Assembly: GCA_031316315.1 (NCBI GenBank)
Contig: JADBEO010000038.1
Coordinates: forward strand, 1-38,581
Length of the DNA stretch: 38,581 nucleotides
Direction: 5' to 3'
Source: Chelatococcus sambhunathii
Lineage (GTDB): Bacteria; Pseudomonadota; Alphaproteobacteria; Rhizobiales; Methylopilaceae
In this document: positions 32,092 through 38,581 of the stretch, in pieces
How positions within the stretch are numbered: position 1 is the first letter of the stretch
Layout: every line of letters starts with the position of its first letter
The notes under the pieces: generated by a model
What the model saw: the letters and a program-made list of their open reading frames with translations, nothing else
The model's database searches: none
What the model was told of the DNA's origin: nothing
Program-made: the position numbers and the translations under genes

Positions 32092-32655
32092 TCAATTGAA
32101 GTCGGCGAGCAGCGCGTCGATCTCGTCCTGCGCGATCGCCTCGGCCTTGGCCTGCGGACCGTTGAGCAGCAGCTCCCGCTCGCGCTGCTGGCGAGTGGTG
32201 AGCGGCATTTCGGGGAAGGCGGTGGTCTCGATCCGGTCCGCGATGCGGGTGATGCGGGATTCGATCTGGAAGATCGTCTCGCTGACGCGCTTGATCAGCT
32301 GGCCAGTGACGTCCTGGAAAGCGCAGGCCTCGAAGATCGCCATGGCCTTGTTCGAAACCAGCGCCTTGTAGGCGGCGGAGTCGGCCGCGTCCGCCTGCAG
32401 CATCTCCTCGACCGCCTCCATGATGGCGTTGGCGGCCGCCTCGGTGGTCTCGGTGATCTGGCCGAGTTGGCGGCCGGCGGCCGGAAGCCGCTCGGTCGCA
32501 AGTTCGGACGCCTTGAGCTGGGCGATCTCTGCGCGCATGCCCGAAATTTCCTCGGCGAAGCGGCGAAGCTCCTCGACGACCTGCATCGCCTCGGACATCG
32601 CGGCCGCAGGGCCTGCGCTCGCCTGGGACTTCTTGGAGGTCGACGCGGCCGCCAT
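32092..32655 (-). CDS. cheZ: Protein phosphatase CheZ
   Basis: A 187-residue CheZ family phosphatase that removes phosphate from CheY-P to reset flagellar switching. The long helices (AMQVVEELRRFAEEISGMR, and SRITRIADRIE) fit the coiled hairpin. The catalytic motif is FQDVTGQLIKRV with Asp115 and Gln119, equivalent to the DxxxQ of E. coli CheZ. The C-terminus DEIDALLADFN is the CheY-binding tail. The start codon overlaps the cheY stop by one base (TGATG), so enzyme and substrate are translationally coupled. No other chemotaxis or flagellar genes are in the window. Confidence 0.93.
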   Translation of the reverse strand: MAAASTSKKSQASAGPAAAMSEAMQVVEELRRFAEEISGMRAEIAQLKASELATERLPAAGRQLGQITETTEAAANAIMEAVEEMLQADAADSAAYKALVSNKAMAIFEACAFQDVTGQLIKRVSETIFQIESRITRIADRIETTAFPEMPLTTRQQRERELLLNGPQAKAEAIAQDEIDALLADFN

Positions 32656-33035
32656 CAACCCGTCACCGCTTCGATCTTGGCCTTCAGCGTATCTGCGGTG
32701 AAGGGCTTGACGATGTAATTGCTGACGCCTGCCTTCTTGGCCATGATCACATTCTCGGCCTTCGACTCGGCCGTCACCATGATGAACGGAGTGCGGTTCA
32801 GGTTCTCGTCGCTGCGGACCTCGCGCAGCAGCTCTATTCCCGTCATCGGCTCCATGTTCCAGTCGGAGATGACGAGGCCGTACCGCTTCTCGCGCATCTT
32901 GCCGAGAGCCTCCGAACCGTCGCTCGCCTCGTCGATGTCCGCAAAGCCGATCTGGGCCAGAAGGTTGCGGATGATCCGCAGCATCGTCTTGTAGTCGTCG
33001 ACGATCAGCACGGGGGTCGTGCAATCGAGAGCCAT
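32655..33035 (-). CDS. cheY: Chemotaxis response regulator CheY
   Basis: A 126-residue single-domain receiver. The acidic pocket is Asp13/Asp14, the phospho-acceptor Asp58 (VISDWNMEPMTG), the switch Thr88 (MVTAES) and Lys110 (YIVKPFTADTL). It has no output domain, and together with the coupled cheZ it is a CheY that talks to the flagellar motor. The start at 33035 gives the normal N-terminus (TPVLIVDDYKTMLRIIRNLL); an extension to 33155 is not needed. The promoter should lie in the 193-base divergent gap to the MaoC gene. Confidence 0.94.
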   Translation of the reverse strand: MALDCTTPVLIVDDYKTMLRIIRNLLAQIGFADIDEASDGSEALGKMREKRYGLVISDWNMEPMTGIELLREVRSDENLNRTPFIMVTAESKAENVIMAKKAGVSNYIVKPFTADTLKAKIEAVTG

Positions 33036-33228
33036 GTCGTTCGCGCTCCATCCTGGACCATAGCCGCGCCCCTCCTGGCGGCGCGGAAACTCAGCGTGAG
33101 ATTGCACATCTTCGATTGACAATCCGTTTCCGAAGACCGTCGGATCGTCCGACAAAAGGCGCGTTGCGCTGCAAACATCCCGGCATCAGAGTGCCGGCCG
33201 CAACAGCCGAAAGATCCAAGATCTCCAT

Positions 33229-33714
33229 ATGACCGCCGCGCTCCAGACGCCGGACGACGATCCGCTTGCCCATGGCCCGCAGAAGGCCTTCGAGGATCTG
33301 GAGGTCGGCCAGCAGGCGGGAATCCGGCAGGAGGTGACGGCCGAAGTCGTGAGACGTTTCGCGGCGCTGACCGGCGACACCAATCCGATTCATCTCGACG
33401 AGGCCTATGCGGCGAACACCCGCTTCGGCGGCCGGATCGCGCACGGGCTCTACACCGCGAGCCTCATCTCGGCCGTGCTCGGGACCAAGCTGCCGGGACC
33501 CGGCGCGATCTACCTGTCGCAGACGGTCAAGTTCCGCGCGCCGGTCATGATCGGGGACACGGTGACGGCGCAGGTCGAGATCACCGCGCTCGACCCCGCC
33601 CGCCAGCGCGCGACCTTCTTCTGCACCTGTTCGGTCGGGGACAAGGTCGTGCTCGACGGCGAGGCGCAGATCATGGTGCCGACGCGCGACGAGATCGAGG
33701 CCGAGCTGGTCTGA
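33229..33714 (+). CDS. MaoC-like (R)-specific enoyl-CoA hydratase
   Basis: A 161-residue hot-dog fold hydratase. The hydratase 2 motif includes the catalytic Asp50 and His55 (FAALTGDTNPIHLDEAYA), followed by GGRIAHGLYTASLIS and the QTVKFRAPVMIGDTVT strand pair. Proteins of this type (PhaJ-like) hydrate trans-2-enoyl-CoA to (R)-3-hydroxyacyl-CoA, feeding polyhydroxyalkanoate or other pathways. ATG 33229 is clean. It precedes ribF by 12 bases and may share its transcript, although the functions are unrelated. Confidence 0.92.
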   Translation: MTAALQTPDDDPLAHGPQKAFEDLEVGQQAGIRQEVTAEVVRRFAALTGDTNPIHLDEAYAANTRFGGRIAHGLYTASLISAVLGTKLPGPGAIYLSQTVKFRAPVMIGDTVTAQVEITALDPARQRATFFCTCSVGDKVVLDGEAQIMVPTRDEIEAELV

Positions 33715-33726
33715 CATGTCGTCGCC

Positions 33727-34749
33727 TTGACGGCGGTCGCGGCGCCGGGCCATCTCCCGCTCGTCGTCGCCACAGTCTCGCTTGCGCGCTTGTCCCCTCG
33801 CCTGCTCATCGACCCCAAGGACCTGCCGACCGAGCTCCGCGACGGCCACGTCGTCGTGGGCAATTTCGACGGCGTGCATCGCGGCCACCAGTCGGTGGTG
33901 CGGCAGGCGGCGGAGCCGGCCCACGCCGCGGGACGGCCGGTGGTCGCGCTGACCTTCGAGCCGCATCCGCGCACGTTCTTCCAGCCGGACCAGCCGCTGT
34001 TCCGCCTGACCGGGCGCGACGAGAAGGCCCGCCAGCTCGCCCGCGCCGGCGTCGACGCGACGGTCGTCCTGACCTTCGACCGGGCGCTCGCGACCGAGGA
34101 GGCCGAGGATTTCGTGGCGGAGGTTCTCGTCGGCCGGCTCGCCGCCCACACCGTCGTCGTCGGCTGGGATTTCCATTTCGGGCGCGGCCGGCGCGGTTCG
34201 CCGGCCTTTCTCGCCGAGGCCGGGCCGCGCCACGGGCTCTATGTCGAGGTCGCCCCGCCCTATGGCGGCGGGACGCCGGTCTCCTCCAGCGCGATCCGCG
34301 ACCATCTCGCCGCGGGCGAGATCCAGGCCGCCGGCCGGCTGCTCGGCCGTCGCTGGATCGTCGAGGGCGAGGTGGTCCACGGCGACAAGCGCGGCCGCGA
34401 CCTCGGCTTTCCGACTGCCAACATCCGGCTCGCGCCGGAGACGCGGCTGAAGCACGGGATCTATGCGGTGCGGGCGCTCGTCGGCGACAGGATCGTGGAC
34501 GGCGCGGCGAGCTACGGCCGACGCCCGCAATTCGACGACGGCGCGCCGCTGTTCGAGACCTATCTGATGGATTTTTCCGGCCAGCTCTACGGCGAGCGCC
34601 TCAGGATCGAGCTCGCGTCCTTCCTGCGGCCGGAGGAGAGGTTCGAAAGCGTCGACGCCCTGATCTCCCAGATGGCCCGGGACGTCGACGCCGCCCGCGC
34701 CGTCCTTGCGGCGCCCGAGGACCCGCTGGCGCCGAGCGCCCTCGCCTGA
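33727..34749 (+). CDS. ribF: Bifunctional riboflavin kinase / FAD synthetase
   Basis: A protein of up to 340 residues that converts riboflavin to FMN and then FAD. The N-terminal adenylyltransferase domain has VVVGNFDGVHRGHQS, LTFEPHPRTFF, GWDFHFGRGRRGS and SSSAIRDHL. The C-terminal riboflavin kinase domain has GDKRGRDLGFPTANI and ETYLMDFSGQLYG. It starts with TTG at 33727; another TTG at 33790 would give a length and N-terminus closer to typical RibF, so the exact start is uncertain. It converges with a membrane protein gene with one base between the stops. The tsaD-like housekeeping nature makes the call firm. Confidence 0.95.
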   Translation: MTAVAAPGHLPLVVATVSLARLSPRLLIDPKDLPTELRDGHVVVGNFDGVHRGHQSVVRQAAEPAHAAGRPVVALTFEPHPRTFFQPDQPLFRLTGRDEKARQLARAGVDATVVLTFDRALATEEAEDFVAEVLVGRLAAHTVVVGWDFHFGRGRRGSPAFLAEAGPRHGLYVEVAPPYGGGTPVSSSAIRDHLAAGEIQAAGRLLGRRWIVEGEVVHGDKRGRDLGFPTANIRLAPETRLKHGIYAVRALVGDRIVDGAASYGRRPQFDDGAPLFETYLMDFSGQLYGERLRIELASFLRPEERFESVDALISQMARDVDAARAVLAAPEDPLAPSALA

Positions 34750-34750
34750 C

Positions 34751-35530
34751 TCAGCCGCGCGCCGCCTGCCGGCGAAGCTGGATGTCGGACAGCGTCAGCG
34801 AGAGCGAGCCGCCGCGCCACCCAGCGGGCGTTCCGGCCGAGCCGCCGAGCCGCCTGCGCTCGATGAACAGTCCGGCCGTCAGCGCGACCGCGAAGCCGAA
34901 GGCCAGCGCGCAGCCCCAACCGATCAGGATGGTCTGGGCCGGCACGGTTCCGTTCAATTCGCGCATCACGCCGAGCATCGCGGCCGTATACCAGGACACG
35001 GCCGAGAACACGCCGCTCGCGACGCCGAGAAACCGGAGCGAGGGACTGAAGGTCACCAGCAGCGGCCCGTCCTGGTCGCCATGGATCAGCGGCTCGCAAA
35101 AGCGCTCGACCAGCCAGCCGTTCAGCGTCAGCGCAGAGACGATGATGACCTTGGCGTAGATCTTCGGATTGTCGAGCAGTTCCGGATGGTCGCGCCAATA
35201 GAGGGCGAGGATCGCGAAGCCGCTCGCCCAGAGCAGGATCAGGCCCAGGCCCGTCGTCTGGGAAAGCACGCGCACGAGGCTGCGGTTGTGCGCGTAGAAC
35301 ACGCCGCGGAAGACGGCCTTCGCCAGCAGCGCGTCCAGCACGAGCACGCCGCCGACGCCGAGGCACAGCCCGGCCAGATGCACGCCGACGAAGATCGTCC
35401 GCAGCTTGATCGACGGCAGGCCGAACATCGCCGGGATCGCCATGTCGGCCGCCAGCGCGTCTGCTGATGTCGCGAACAGGATCAGCGCGGCCGCCGCTCC
35501 CGCCCCGAACCACCGCGTCCGCCAGGTCAT
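34751..35530 (-). CDS. Polytopic membrane protein of unknown function
   Basis: A 259-residue integral membrane protein that I cannot place in a named family. The N-terminus looks like a signal peptide (AAALILFATSADALA). About six further hydrophobic spans follow, including IFVGVHLAGLCLGVGGVLVL, GLGLILLWASGFAILALYW, VIIVSALTLNGWLV, FLGVASGVFSAVSWYTAAML and TILIGWGCALAFGFAVALTA. A His (VGVHLAGL) in the first span could bind a cofactor, but that is speculation. The short soluble tail is rich in Gly, Ser and Arg. Confidence 0.75.
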   Translation of the reverse strand: MTWRTRWFGAGAAAALILFATSADALAADMAIPAMFGLPSIKLRTIFVGVHLAGLCLGVGGVLVLDALLAKAVFRGVFYAHNRSLVRVLSQTTGLGLILLWASGFAILALYWRDHPELLDNPKIYAKVIIVSALTLNGWLVERFCEPLIHGDQDGPLLVTFSPSLRFLGVASGVFSAVSWYTAAMLGVMRELNGTVPAQTILIGWGCALAFGFAVALTAGLFIERRRLGGSAGTPAGWRGGSLSLTLSDIQLRRQAARG

Positions 35531-35619
35531 GTCTCAGTCTCGCGTGAGAAAGCCGTCGCGCGATGATGAGGAGAGCGACTGAAAATCCGGTGAACCCGGA
35601 ACCGTCGCTTTTCCGGTCG

Positions 35620-36609
35620 TCAGGCCGGCCGCTCGGCCACGAGCAGCAGCGACGCGCCCTCGTCGACGCCGGCCGCCGGCGCGCCGCGCAGCCGCCACAT
35701 GGCGTAGCCCGCCGCGGCGCTCACGAGCGCGGATGCGTACCACCGCCAGGAATGATGGAAGCTCTTGGCCCCCGCCCTGATCGGCGACATGCGCGCGACC
35801 CAGTAGACGATCGCGTCGATGCGGGACCACGGCGCGGTCAGCACCTCCGGCGCGACCAGCCCGGCGCGCTCGGCGACCGCCTGGAGAGCCGATCTCGTCC
35901 ACCATGTCAGATGATGTGGCGCCGCATTGATCAGATTGTTGGGGATGCGGCTGGTCGCGCTTGGCGCGTGGGGCACGCCGATCAGCACCTTGCCGCCGGG
36001 CCGCACCGCCCGCGCCATCTGCGCCACCATCTCGAGCGGCCGTTCGACATGCTCGAGCACCTGGAAGGCGCAGACCGCGTCATAGGCGCCTTCGTTCTCA
36101 CGCACATGCGCGTCTAGATCGGAGACCACCATCCAGTCCGGCCTTGGACCAGCCGGCGGAAAGGGCTCCAGCCCGACATAGTCGACATGGGGCGCCGCGA
36201 GCCGGAACGGTCCGGCCGCGCAGCCGACGTCGAGCACGCGCTCGCCCCTTTCGAGCAGGCCCGCGGCGAGCTCGAACTCCGCCTTGTGGCCGTGCTTGGC
36301 GAACTGCGCCGGCAGGTCGAAGCGCTCATAGAAGGTGCGATAGAAGGTTTCGTCGCCCGCGCGCGGCGGATCGAAGAAGACGAGGCCCGTCGGCGACTCC
36401 CACAGGCCGAAGCGTTCGACGTCGCCGAAGCTCGGTCGCGCGTCGACCCCGAAGGCGATCCGCCAGAGATCGGCGAGCCATCGGGCGCTGACCCACTGGA
36501 TGCGCCGCACCGCCGGCTCGCCCGTCACGGGGCATCGCGGCCATCGCCTCGAATTGGCGCGCGGCCGCTCCTCGCCCGCGGAGGCCGCCTCCGCCTTCGC
36601 ATCCTGCAT
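35620..36609 (-). CDS. Class I SAM-dependent methyltransferase (Methyltransf_23-like)
   Basis: A 329-residue methyltransferase. A single Cys-containing N-terminal stretch (RWPRCPVTGEPAVRR) leads to the SAM-binding core: motif I VLDVGCAAGPFRLAA, YVGLEPFPP as motif II, and YDAVCAFQVLEHVERPLEMV with the typical EHV. A C-terminal hydrophobic segment (WYASALVSAAAGYAMW) suggests attachment to the membrane. The ATG at 36609 is preferred because AGGGG lies five bases upstream; ATG 36624 lacks a site. Substrates of such proteins are often polyketide, glycan or lipid intermediates; none is implied by the context. Confidence 0.86.
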   Translation of the reverse strand: MQDAKAEAASAGEERPRANSRRWPRCPVTGEPAVRRIQWVSARWLADLWRIAFGVDARPSFGDVERFGLWESPTGLVFFDPPRAGDETFYRTFYERFDLPAQFAKHGHKAEFELAAGLLERGERVLDVGCAAGPFRLAAPHVDYVGLEPFPPAGPRPDWMVVSDLDAHVRENEGAYDAVCAFQVLEHVERPLEMVAQMARAVRPGGKVLIGVPHAPSATSRIPNNLINAAPHHLTWWTRSALQAVAERAGLVAPEVLTAPWSRIDAIVYWVARMSPIRAGAKSFHHSWRWYASALVSAAAGYAMWRLRGAPAAGVDEGASLLLVAERPA

Positions 36610-36727
36610 GTCCGCCCCTGACATCTCGCCCGCGCCGAAAGTCCCTGCGCGCGGCGCAGGCCGCGGTGATAGGTTTGAACCGCGGCCGCGGCAAATGCGT
36701 CTTAGGGCTGCAGGATGGGGGAACGTC

Positions 36728-37288
36728 ATGCGGCTCGGCATTATCGCGCTCGCTGTTTTTAGCCTCGTATCGGCGGCGCGCGCGGACGACGTTTCGGATG
36801 CGATCTCCGAGGCCTCGAAGGCCTACTCCGCCGGAGATCTCTCGGCGGCCAAGCAGTCGCTCGACCTCGCGGGCCAACTCGTCGCCCAGAAGCAGGCCGA
36901 TGCGCTGGCTCAGCTGCTGCCGGAGCCGCCTTCGGGCTGGACCGCCCAGCCTGTCGACACCAGCTCAGGCGTGGCCGGCTTCCTCGGCGGCGGGCTCATC
37001 ATCAAGCGCGCCTATGAGCGCGGCGAAAAGACGGTCGAGCTCCAGCTGATGGCGAACTCGCCGATCCTCGGTTCGATGGCGCCGCTGTTCTCGAACGTCC
37101 AGATGCTCGGCGGCATGGGCAAGGTGTTCCGCCAGAAGGGCCGGGTCGCGGTGCTGACCAACGACGGCGAGATCCAGCTCGTCGCCGGTAAGACCTTCGT
37201 GACGCTGACCGGTTCCGGCGCGGACGCCGACAAGCGCGCGATCCTTGATCTGGTCGACCTCGACGCGATCGAGGCGTTCGGGAAGTAG
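36728..37288 (+). CDS. Exported protein of unknown function
   Basis: A 186-residue protein with a clear signal peptide (MRLGIIALAVFSLVSAARA, cleaved before DDVSDA), then a helical stretch (SEASKAYSAGDLSAAKQSLD, TPR-like in look) and a beta-rich C-terminal half (VELQLMANSPILGSM, VAVLTNDGEIQLVAGKTFVT). GGGGGA seven bases before ATG 36728 supports the start. It is divergent from the methyltransferase with 118 bases between starts. Relatives are found in other alphaproteobacteria as hypothetical proteins. A periplasmic location is likely; no enzyme motif is visible. Confidence 0.8.
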   Translation: MRLGIIALAVFSLVSAARADDVSDAISEASKAYSAGDLSAAKQSLDLAGQLVAQKQADALAQLLPEPPSGWTAQPVDTSSGVAGFLGGGLIIKRAYERGEKTVELQLMANSPILGSMAPLFSNVQMLGGMGKVFRQKGRVAVLTNDGEIQLVAGKTFVTLTGSGADADKRAILDLVDLDAIEAFGK

Positions 37289-37380
37289 CGCGACGGCCAT
37301 GGCTCGAAGCTGAAAGGCGGCCCGTGATTCCTCCCTTTGCGGGGGGCAGGGCGATAGCATGTGAGCGAAGTCGTGCCGTC

Positions 37381-37513
37381 CTTCACCTCTCCCCGGCGGG
37401 GAGAGGTCGCGAGGCGAAGCCGAGCGGGTGAGGGGAACGGGGTTTTCCGGATAGCGCGGCGCCCCCTCACCCGGCGCTGCGCGCCGACCTCTCCCCGCCG
37501 GGGAGAAGTGAAG
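37381..37513. repeat. 133-bp dispersed palindromic repeat
   Basis: The left arm (37381-37435) starts CTTCACCTCTCCCCGGCGGG and continues GAGAGGTCGCGAGG; the right arm (37463-37513) is its near inverse, ending CCGGGGAGAAGTGAAG. Each arm also has its own small palindrome (CTCTCCCC GGC GGGGAGAG). The centre is GGAACGGGGTTTTCCGGATA. This family is common in Hyphomicrobiales, between genes and sometimes in them. Confidence 0.88.
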
Positions 37514-37587
37514 ACCCGCGCCCGGCCTCAAATGCAAGCGCCCTCCGCCGAGAAGGGACGAATTCCAAGACGTGCGTGTCCCTCGAC

Positions 37588-37615
37588 TTGCCAGCGGGCG
37601 GCGCTTTGCTACAAG
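37588..37615 (+). promoter_or_regulatory. Possible sigma-70 promoter of ileS
   Basis: TTGCCA (37588-37593) and TACAAG (37610-37615) are separated by 16 bases. This would give a leader of about 160 bases before the ileS ATG. Alphaproteobacterial promoters are variable, so this is only a candidate. Confidence 0.35.
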
Positions 37616-37688
37616 GCTCGCGCGCCGCGGCGGCGCCAGAGTTCGAGCTCATGCTGAGACTGCGCGGCTTCCTCGTCCGAATTACCGG

Positions 37689-37734
37689 CCCGGCCCTCGC
37701 GTAAGGCGCCGCTTGGCCGGCGCGCGAGGCCGGG
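37689..37734 (+). promoter_or_regulatory. Strong hairpin in the ileS leader
   Basis: CCCGGCCCTCGCG (37689-37701) pairs with CGCGAGGCCGGG (37723-37734) with one bulge, leaving a GC-rich loop that can pair further. It ends 48 bases before the ileS ATG. No T-run follows, so it is not a plain terminator. A role in ileS control is possible but not shown. Confidence 0.4.
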
Positions 37735-37782
37735 ACGAACGAATACCGCAGACCCGCCGCCAGACGAGATCCGGACTCCAAG

Positions 37783-38581
37783 ATGCCTTCCGACGCCGCT
37801 CCCCAGCGCGACTATTCCGAGACCCTGTTCCTGCCGCAGACGGATTTTCCGATGCGCGCCGGCCTTCCCCAGCGCGAGCCGGAGTTTCTGGAACGCTGGA
37901 AGCGCATCAAGCTCTACGAGAAGCTGCGCGAGGCGTCGAACGGACGGAAGAAATACGTCCTGCACGACGGTCCGCCTTACGCCAACGGCCACCTGCACAT
38001 CGGGCACGCCCTCAACAAGATCCTGAAGGACGTCGTGGTGCGGACCCGGCAGATGGCCGGCTTCGACTCGAACTACGTCCCCGGCTGGGACTGCCACGGC
38101 CTGCCGATCGAGTGGAAGGTCGAGGAAGGCTACCGCGCCAAGGGCCTCAACAAGGACGAGGTCCCGGTCATCGAGTTCCGCAAGGAGTGCCGGGACTACG
38201 CGGCGCACTGGATCGGCGTGCAGTCGGAGGAATTTCAGCGGCTCGGGGTGACCGGCGACTGGGCCGACCCCTACACCACCATGAAGTTCTCGGCCGAAGC
38301 GCAGATCGCCCGCGAGATCATGGATTTCGCGAGGAGCGGCCAGCTCTATCGCGGCTCGAAGCCGGTGATGTGGTCGGTGGTCGAGCGCACCGCGCTCGCC
38401 GAGGCCGAGATCGAATACGCCGAGTTCTTGAGCGACACGGTGTTCGTGGCGTTTCCGCTCTCTTCCCCCTCCCCCCTTGCGGGGGAGGGTCGGGGTGGGG
38501 GGTGGCCCCGGACAGAGCGCGACGGCCTGGCGTCGAACGGCGCCGTGGACGCCTCATCCGGAACCACCCCCACCCCTAACC
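37783..38581 (+). CDS. ileS: Isoleucyl-tRNA synthetase, 5' part, interrupted in frame by a repeat
   Basis: The first 266 codons of IleS, continuing past the window. Signature: [18 protein letters not shown] with the HIGH motif at His72-Ile-Gly-His75, then [14 protein letters not shown] and WADPYTTM. Translation is typical up to [10 protein letters not shown] (about residue 226), where other IleS continue into the CP1 editing domain. Here an extra in-frame stretch begins ([16 protein letters not shown]) that is encoded by a palindromic repeat and stays open to the edge. The inserted residues are probably an unstructured loop if the enzyme is functional. The ATG at 37783 matches the family start ([20 protein letters not shown]). 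Confidence 0.93.
   Translation, partial: MPSDAAPQRDYSETLFLPQTDFPMRAGLPQREPEFLERWKRIKLYEKLREASNGRKKYVLHDGPPYANGHLHIGHALNKILKDVVVRTRQMAGFDSNYVPGWDCHGLPIEWKVEEGYRAKGLNKDEVPVIEFRKECRDYAAHWIGVQSEEFQRLGVTGDWADPYTTMKFSAEAQIAREIMDFARSGQLYRGSKPVMWSVVERTALAEAEIEYAEFLSDTVFVAFPLSSPSPLAGEGRGGGWPRTERDGLASNGAVDASSGTTPTPN
38467..38581. repeat. Palindromic repeat inside the ileS coding sequence
   Basis: CCCTCCCCC (38467-38475) pairs with GGGGGAGGG (38481-38489) as a perfect 9-bp hairpin. The following GGTCGGGGTGGGGGG is answered in inverse near the window end by ACCACCCCCACCCCTAACC, so the second arm begins about 38560 and is cut off. The interval keeps the ileS frame open, with no stop in the IleS reading frame. 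Confidence 0.8.

Larger units (their letters stand above)
37289..37782. other. 494-bp intergenic region ahead of ileS
   Basis: This gap holds a short repeat-like piece near 37331-37351 (CTCCCTTTGCGGGGGGCAGGG), the 133-bp palindromic repeat at 37381-37513, a possible promoter (37588-37615) and a strong leader hairpin (37689-37734), then the ileS start. No convincing gene was found in it on either strand. Confidence 0.6.

Noticed and set aside
33116..33144. TTGACA-type promoter ahead of the MaoC gene
   Set aside because: TTGACA is present at 33116-33121, but the hexamer 17 bases on (GTCGGA) is not like a -10 box.
37572..38579. 335-codon plus-strand frame over the start of ileS
   Set aside because: It is out of frame with IleS, whose HIGH motif and family sequence are clear in the frame from 37783.

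Overview
The window reads as a chromosome segment of a high-GC alphaproteobacterium, most likely of the order Hyphomicrobiales (Rhizobiales). The evidence is the roughly 68-70% GC feel, the giant ~1600-residue NAD-glutamate dehydrogenase, the cheY-cheZ pair, DUF2093, UPF0145, the tsaD-gpsA pair, and two families of dispersed palindromic repeats of a kind common in this order. Genus cannot be assigned from the sequence alone. Most of the window is housekeeping and generalist metabolism; one stretch (about 27.2-30.5 kb) is clearly mobile.

Layout. 1-10.1 kb, all plus strand: class GN sortase, a BchE-like B12-binding radical SAM protein, tsaD, gpsA, gluQ and the NAD-glutamate dehydrogenase. 10.1-17.7 kb, mostly minus strand: UPF0145 protein, SGNH hydrolase, purH (flanked on both sides by palindromic repeats), a 27-residue membrane peptide (plus), HNH nuclease, carboxylesterase coupled to an AlkA-type glycosylase, a brnTA toxin-antitoxin pair and a secreted GH8 glucanase. 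17.8-26.5 kb, plus strand: PuuB-like oxidoreductase, M17 aminopeptidase, YqaA-like membrane protein, NlpC/P60 peptidase, EVE protein, a methyltransferase, a LicD-like protein and acs.

26.6-30.5 kb: a small exported protein, a thermonuclease gene broken by one in-frame amber codon, then a 2644-bp IS1595/ISXO2-type element (27788-30431) with perfect 21-bp terminal inverted repeats and an 11-bp flanking direct repeat. Besides the transposase it carries two passenger genes: a DUF3892 protein and a lower-GC uncharacterised protein. Between the transposase and the DUF3892 gene lies a structured leader with mutually exclusive hairpins, one hiding the ribosome-binding site, and a 22-codon overlapping leader ORF with a strong Shine-Dalgarno. 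This is the best candidate here for an undescribed regulated cargo system.

30.5-38.6 kb: two tandem L,D-transpeptidases, DUF2093, cheZ and cheY (minus), MaoC hydratase and ribF (plus), a polytopic membrane protein and a methyltransferase (minus), a small exported protein (plus), a 494-bp spacer with a 133-bp palindromic repeat, and the 5' part of ileS. The ileS reading frame contains an in-frame palindromic repeat at the start of the CP1 editing region and is still open at the window edge. No rRNA, tRNA or CRISPR array was recognised.
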